A program made the translations under genes and the position numbers. This document shows, piece after piece, positions 13,395 to 15,539 of a stretch of DNA of 15,539 bases. Every line of letters starts with the position of its first letter. The stretch's first letter is position 1. This stretch comes from Bacillota bacterium (lineage in GTDB: Bacteria > Bacillota > Clostridia > Acetivibrionales > DSM-1351): NCBI GenBank assembly GCA_023426005.1, contig JAFABO010000077.1:1-15539 (forward strand), read 5' to 3'. Below the pieces are notes generated by a model, which worked only from the letters and a program-made list of their open reading frames with translations, searched no databases and was not told the DNA's origin.

Positions 13395-14948
13395 ATGCAG
13401 AAGAGATATATTTTGTCGTTGGATCAGGGAACTACCAGTTCCAGAGCAGTCCTGTTCGACAGCCTGACAGGTCAGATAGCGGGTATGAAGAACGTGACCT
13501 TAAGACAGATATACCCCCAGCCGGGCTGGGTCGAACATGATGCCTCTGTCATATATGATGACCAGCTGGAGGCAATGACAGGAGCTATTGAAGAGGCGGC
13601 CGTCAGCCCTGAACAGATTGCCTGCATCGGCATAACAAACCAGAGAGAGACAGTGGTGGTATGGGATAAGTCCACCGGCAAACCTGTTTATAATGCTATC
13701 GTATGGCAGTGCAGGAGAAGCTCCGATATCTGCGATAATTTGAAAATAAGCGGGCTGGTGGCCGATATCAAGCAAAAAACCGGCCTTGTAATAGACGCCT
13801 ATTTTTCAGGAACTAAAATCAAATGGATACTTGATAATGTTGAAGGTGCCAGAGAAAAGGCCGAAAAGGGTGAACTCCTGGCAGGAACCATTGATTCCTG
13901 GCTGGTGTGGAATCTGTCGGGCGGCCGGACTCATGTAACCGATTATTCAAATGCTTCGAGAACCATGCTGTATAACATAAAGGAGCTCCGATGGGATGAG
14001 GATATGCTCAGGGTGCTCGATATTCCGGAATGCATGCTGCCAAAGGTAGTTCCCTCCTCCGGCATATGTGCATACACAAAATACAGGACATACGGATCAA
14101 ATACTGATGACAGTCTGGATTATAAGGAAAGGGTTATCAAAAACATACTGGACTCCGGAATACCTGTTTCAGGAATGGCGGGAGATCAGCATGCAGCGCT
14201 GTTCGGCCAGGCCTGTTTCAAACCCGGTGACGCAAAAAATACATACGGTACCGGATGTTTTATACTCATGAACACCGGAAAAACTCCGGTGGAATCAAAA
14301 AATAATCTGCTGACCACCATAGCATGGGGGATAGATAACGAAGTCGAATATGCTCTGGAAGGCAGTGTTTTTAATGCAGGTGCGGCAATTCAGTGGCTCA
14401 GGGATGAATTGGGCATTATTGAAAATGCCCAGCAGAGCGATATAATGGCCGAACAGGTGGAGAATACGGGCGGAGTGTATGTAGTTCCGGCATTCACAGG
14501 CCTGGGCGCTCCTTATTGGGATATGTATGCAAGAGGTACAATTATAGGCCTGACAAGAGGAACTAATAAAATGCATATAGCCAGAGCAACACTGGAGGCC
14601 ATAGCCTACCAGTGCAGAGATGTGCTTGAAGCCATGAGGAAGGATTCAAGCATGGAGCTTAACATGCTGAAGGTTGACGGGGGCGCAAGTGTAAGTGAAT
14701 TTTTGATGCAGTTTCAGTCAGATATACTGAACATTCCTGTACTCAGGCCGGTAATAAGGGAAACAACCGCATTGGGTGCGGCTTACCTGGCCGGACTTGG
14801 AGTTGGGATATGGAAATCCAGGGAAGAAATAGCCGACAACTGGAACCTGGATACAATATTTAAACCTTCAAATAATAAAGAGCATTTCGATGCTTTATAT
14901 TCAAAGTGGAAAAACGCAGTAGAGCGCTCTATGAAGTGGGAGCTGTAA
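13395..14948 (+). CDS. glpK: Glycerol kinase
   Basis: This cytoplasmic enzyme phosphorylates glycerol to glycerol 3-phosphate with ATP. It is an FGGY-family kinase of 517 residues, slightly longer than the usual 500. Motifs are SLDQGTTSSRAVLFD (8-22), glycerol contacts QRET (83-86) and Tyr in DAYFSGTK (136), GMAGDQHAALFGQ (260-272) with the catalytic Asp 264, and NTYGTGCF (282-289). GGGAGG stands five bases before the ATG. By recalled alignment to E. coli GlpK, about 18 extra residues lie at 231-256, next to the loop that binds fructose bisphosphate in E. coli. In many Gram-positive enzymes a His phosphorylated by HPr lies there, and it is not seen here. No glycerol facilitator or dehydrogenase gene is present. 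Confidence 0.96.
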   Translation: MQKRYILSLDQGTTSSRAVLFDSLTGQIAGMKNVTLRQIYPQPGWVEHDASVIYDDQLEAMTGAIEEAAVSPEQIACIGITNQRETVVVWDKSTGKPVYNAIVWQCRRSSDICDNLKISGLVADIKQKTGLVIDAYFSGTKIKWILDNVEGAREKAEKGELLAGTIDSWLVWNLSGGRTHVTDYSNASRTMLYNIKELRWDEDMLRVLDIPECMLPKVVPSSGICAYTKYRTYGSNTDDSLDYKERVIKNILDSGIPVSGMAGDQHAALFGQACFKPGDAKNTYGTGCFILMNTGKTPVESKNNLLTTIAWGIDNEVEYALEGSVFNAGAAIQWLRDELGIIENAQQSDIMAEQVENTGGVYVVPAFTGLGAPYWDMYARGTIIGLTRGTNKMHIARATLEAIAYQCRDVLEAMRKDSSMELNMLKVDGGASVSEFLMQFQSDILNIPVLRPVIRETTALGAAYLAGLGVGIWKSREEIADNWNLDTIFKPSNNKEHFDALYSKWKNAVERSMKWEL

Positions 14949-15123
14949 GCAAAGAAAGCGTATGCGCCGCAGAGCTTTCAAGTTTGTCGGGAATATTGTC
15001 GTACTTATCATAAAGGAAGTGTACTATATCATTTTAATGTGTTATAGTAATACAAAAGTGAAGTTTTGCAAGCAGGTCAGCGTGAAAAATTAATCAATGC
15101 ATTCATTGTATATTTAACGCGGC

Positions 15124-15145
15124 AAAAACCCGCAAGCGGCTTTTT
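15124..15145 (+). terminator. Terminator-like hairpin ahead of proA
   Basis: CCGC (15130-15133) faces GCGG (15136-15139), flanked by A5 (15124-15128) and T5 (15141-15145) that extend the pairing. The GC core is short and the loop tight. CCGC can also pair with an earlier GCGG (15119-15122), giving a competing fold. It may end glpK transcription or attenuate proA. A TATAGT-like -10 near 15043 upstream is possible. Confidence 0.45.
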
Positions 15146-15159
15146 ATTTCTATTTGTGT

Positions 15160-15176
15160 CGCTGCTTATAGCAGCG
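15160..15176 (+). ncRNA. GC hairpin in the proA leader
   Basis: CGCTGC-TTATA-GCAGCG is a perfect six-bp stem, preceded by TTTGTG and followed four bases later by GGAGGTTAGT and the proA start codon. The arrangement resembles the leader of the ECF S gene, with one hairpin in place of two. Confidence 0.45.
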
Positions 15177-15190
15177 GGATGGAGGTTAGT

Positions 15191-15539
15191 ATGGATATAA
15201 AGCAGGTCTGTATCAGAGCAAGTGAAGCTTCCATAAAAATGGCTGAACTTGACGGTACTGCCAAAAATAAAGCACTGTCGGCATTGGCTGATGCGCTGCT
15301 TGAACATAAAGATAGACTTATTGCCGCCAATGCCCTGGACTTGGAAAGAAGTGAGGAGGAAAGGCTGGCAGCACCGCTTTTAAAAAGACTGAAGTTTGAT
15401 GAAAAAAAAATAAATGATGTTGTGGAAGGTATCAGAAGCCTTATAAAGCTGGAGGAGCCGGTGGGAAAAACCATGCTTTCCACTATGCTGGACGAGGGAC
15501 TTGAATTATACAAGGTAACCTGTCCCATAGGTGTAATAG
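15191..15539 (+). CDS. proA: Gamma-glutamyl phosphate reductase, N-terminal part (cut by window edge)
   Basis: This NADPH-dependent enzyme turns gamma-glutamyl phosphate into glutamate 5-semialdehyde, the second step of proline synthesis from glutamate, in the cytoplasm. The first 116 residues are present. The N-terminus matches the ProA pattern: a helical start, KNKALSALADALLEHKDRLIAANALDLE-type region (about 26-53), a Lys/Arg-rich LLKRLKFDEKKI (63-74) and the family segment CPIGV at the edge. The catalytic Cys lies beyond the window. The ATG at 15191 has GGAGG five bases upstream. proB is not seen on the left; it may lie elsewhere. The gene follows glpK after 242 bases with its own leader structure. 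Confidence 0.93.
   Translation, partial: MDIKQVCIRASEASIKMAELDGTAKNKALSALADALLEHKDRLIAANALDLERSEEERLAAPLLKRLKFDEKKINDVVEGIRSLIKLEEPVGKTMLSTMLDEGLELYKVTCPIGVI

Noticed and set aside
14949..15190. T-box or other known riboswitch before proA
   Set aside because: No T-box core (AGGGTGG-type sequence) or other riboswitch consensus could be found; only hairpins are supported.

Overview
The window looks like chromosomal DNA from a moderately low-GC Gram-positive anaerobe of the Clostridia. The evidence is strong AGGAGG-type ribosome sites, AT-rich gaps, a YtrA-type GntR/ABC operon, a UPF0397-type ECF transporter and an AzlCD pair. A Ruminiclostridium-like genus is a guess from overall protein character, not something proved here. 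No phage, transposon, CRISPR, tRNA or rRNA is visible. All genes look intact except the two cut by the window edges.

Layout. (1) 1-506 (+): the end of an unrecognised membrane protein. (2) 593-3834 (-): a tightly overlapped operon of a YtrA-type GntR repressor, an ABC ATPase and a large ABC-2 permease with a big C-terminal hydrophilic domain. Its promoter carries three copies of a GTGTAC-type half-site. (3) 4088-7223 (-): a LacI-family regulator and a GH42 beta-galactosidase. A 9+9 bp palindrome with a central CG lies at the predicted lacI start point, and a very strong terminator ends the unit. (4) 7444-8457 (+): a PdxA-family dehydrogenase, divergent from lacI. (5) 8724-11992 (+): a complete ECF vitamin-type importer (S component, fused double ATPase, T component). 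(6) 12119-13344 (+): azlC and azlD, a branched-chain amino-acid exporter pair, unusually separated by a 164-base gap. (7) 13395-14948 (+): glycerol kinase. (8) 15191 to the edge (+): the start of proA.

The most interesting material is in the leaders. A long hairpin with a U-run lies between a candidate promoter and the ECF S gene, with little room for another promoter downstream, so it looks like an attenuator or an unrecognised regulatory RNA. Just after it is a twin-hairpin element. A near copy of that element, with a base-pair-preserving change, lies 4.2 kb away between azlC and azlD. Ahead of azlD there is also a 19-codon open frame with the best ribosome site in the gap. It overlaps the azlD start, and a 9-bp inverted repeat bridges the two start regions, which suggests translational coupling. 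proA has a comparable leader: a terminator-like hairpin, then TTTGTG, a GC hairpin and nearly the same ribosome site as the ECF S gene. These are sequence observations; function is inferred.
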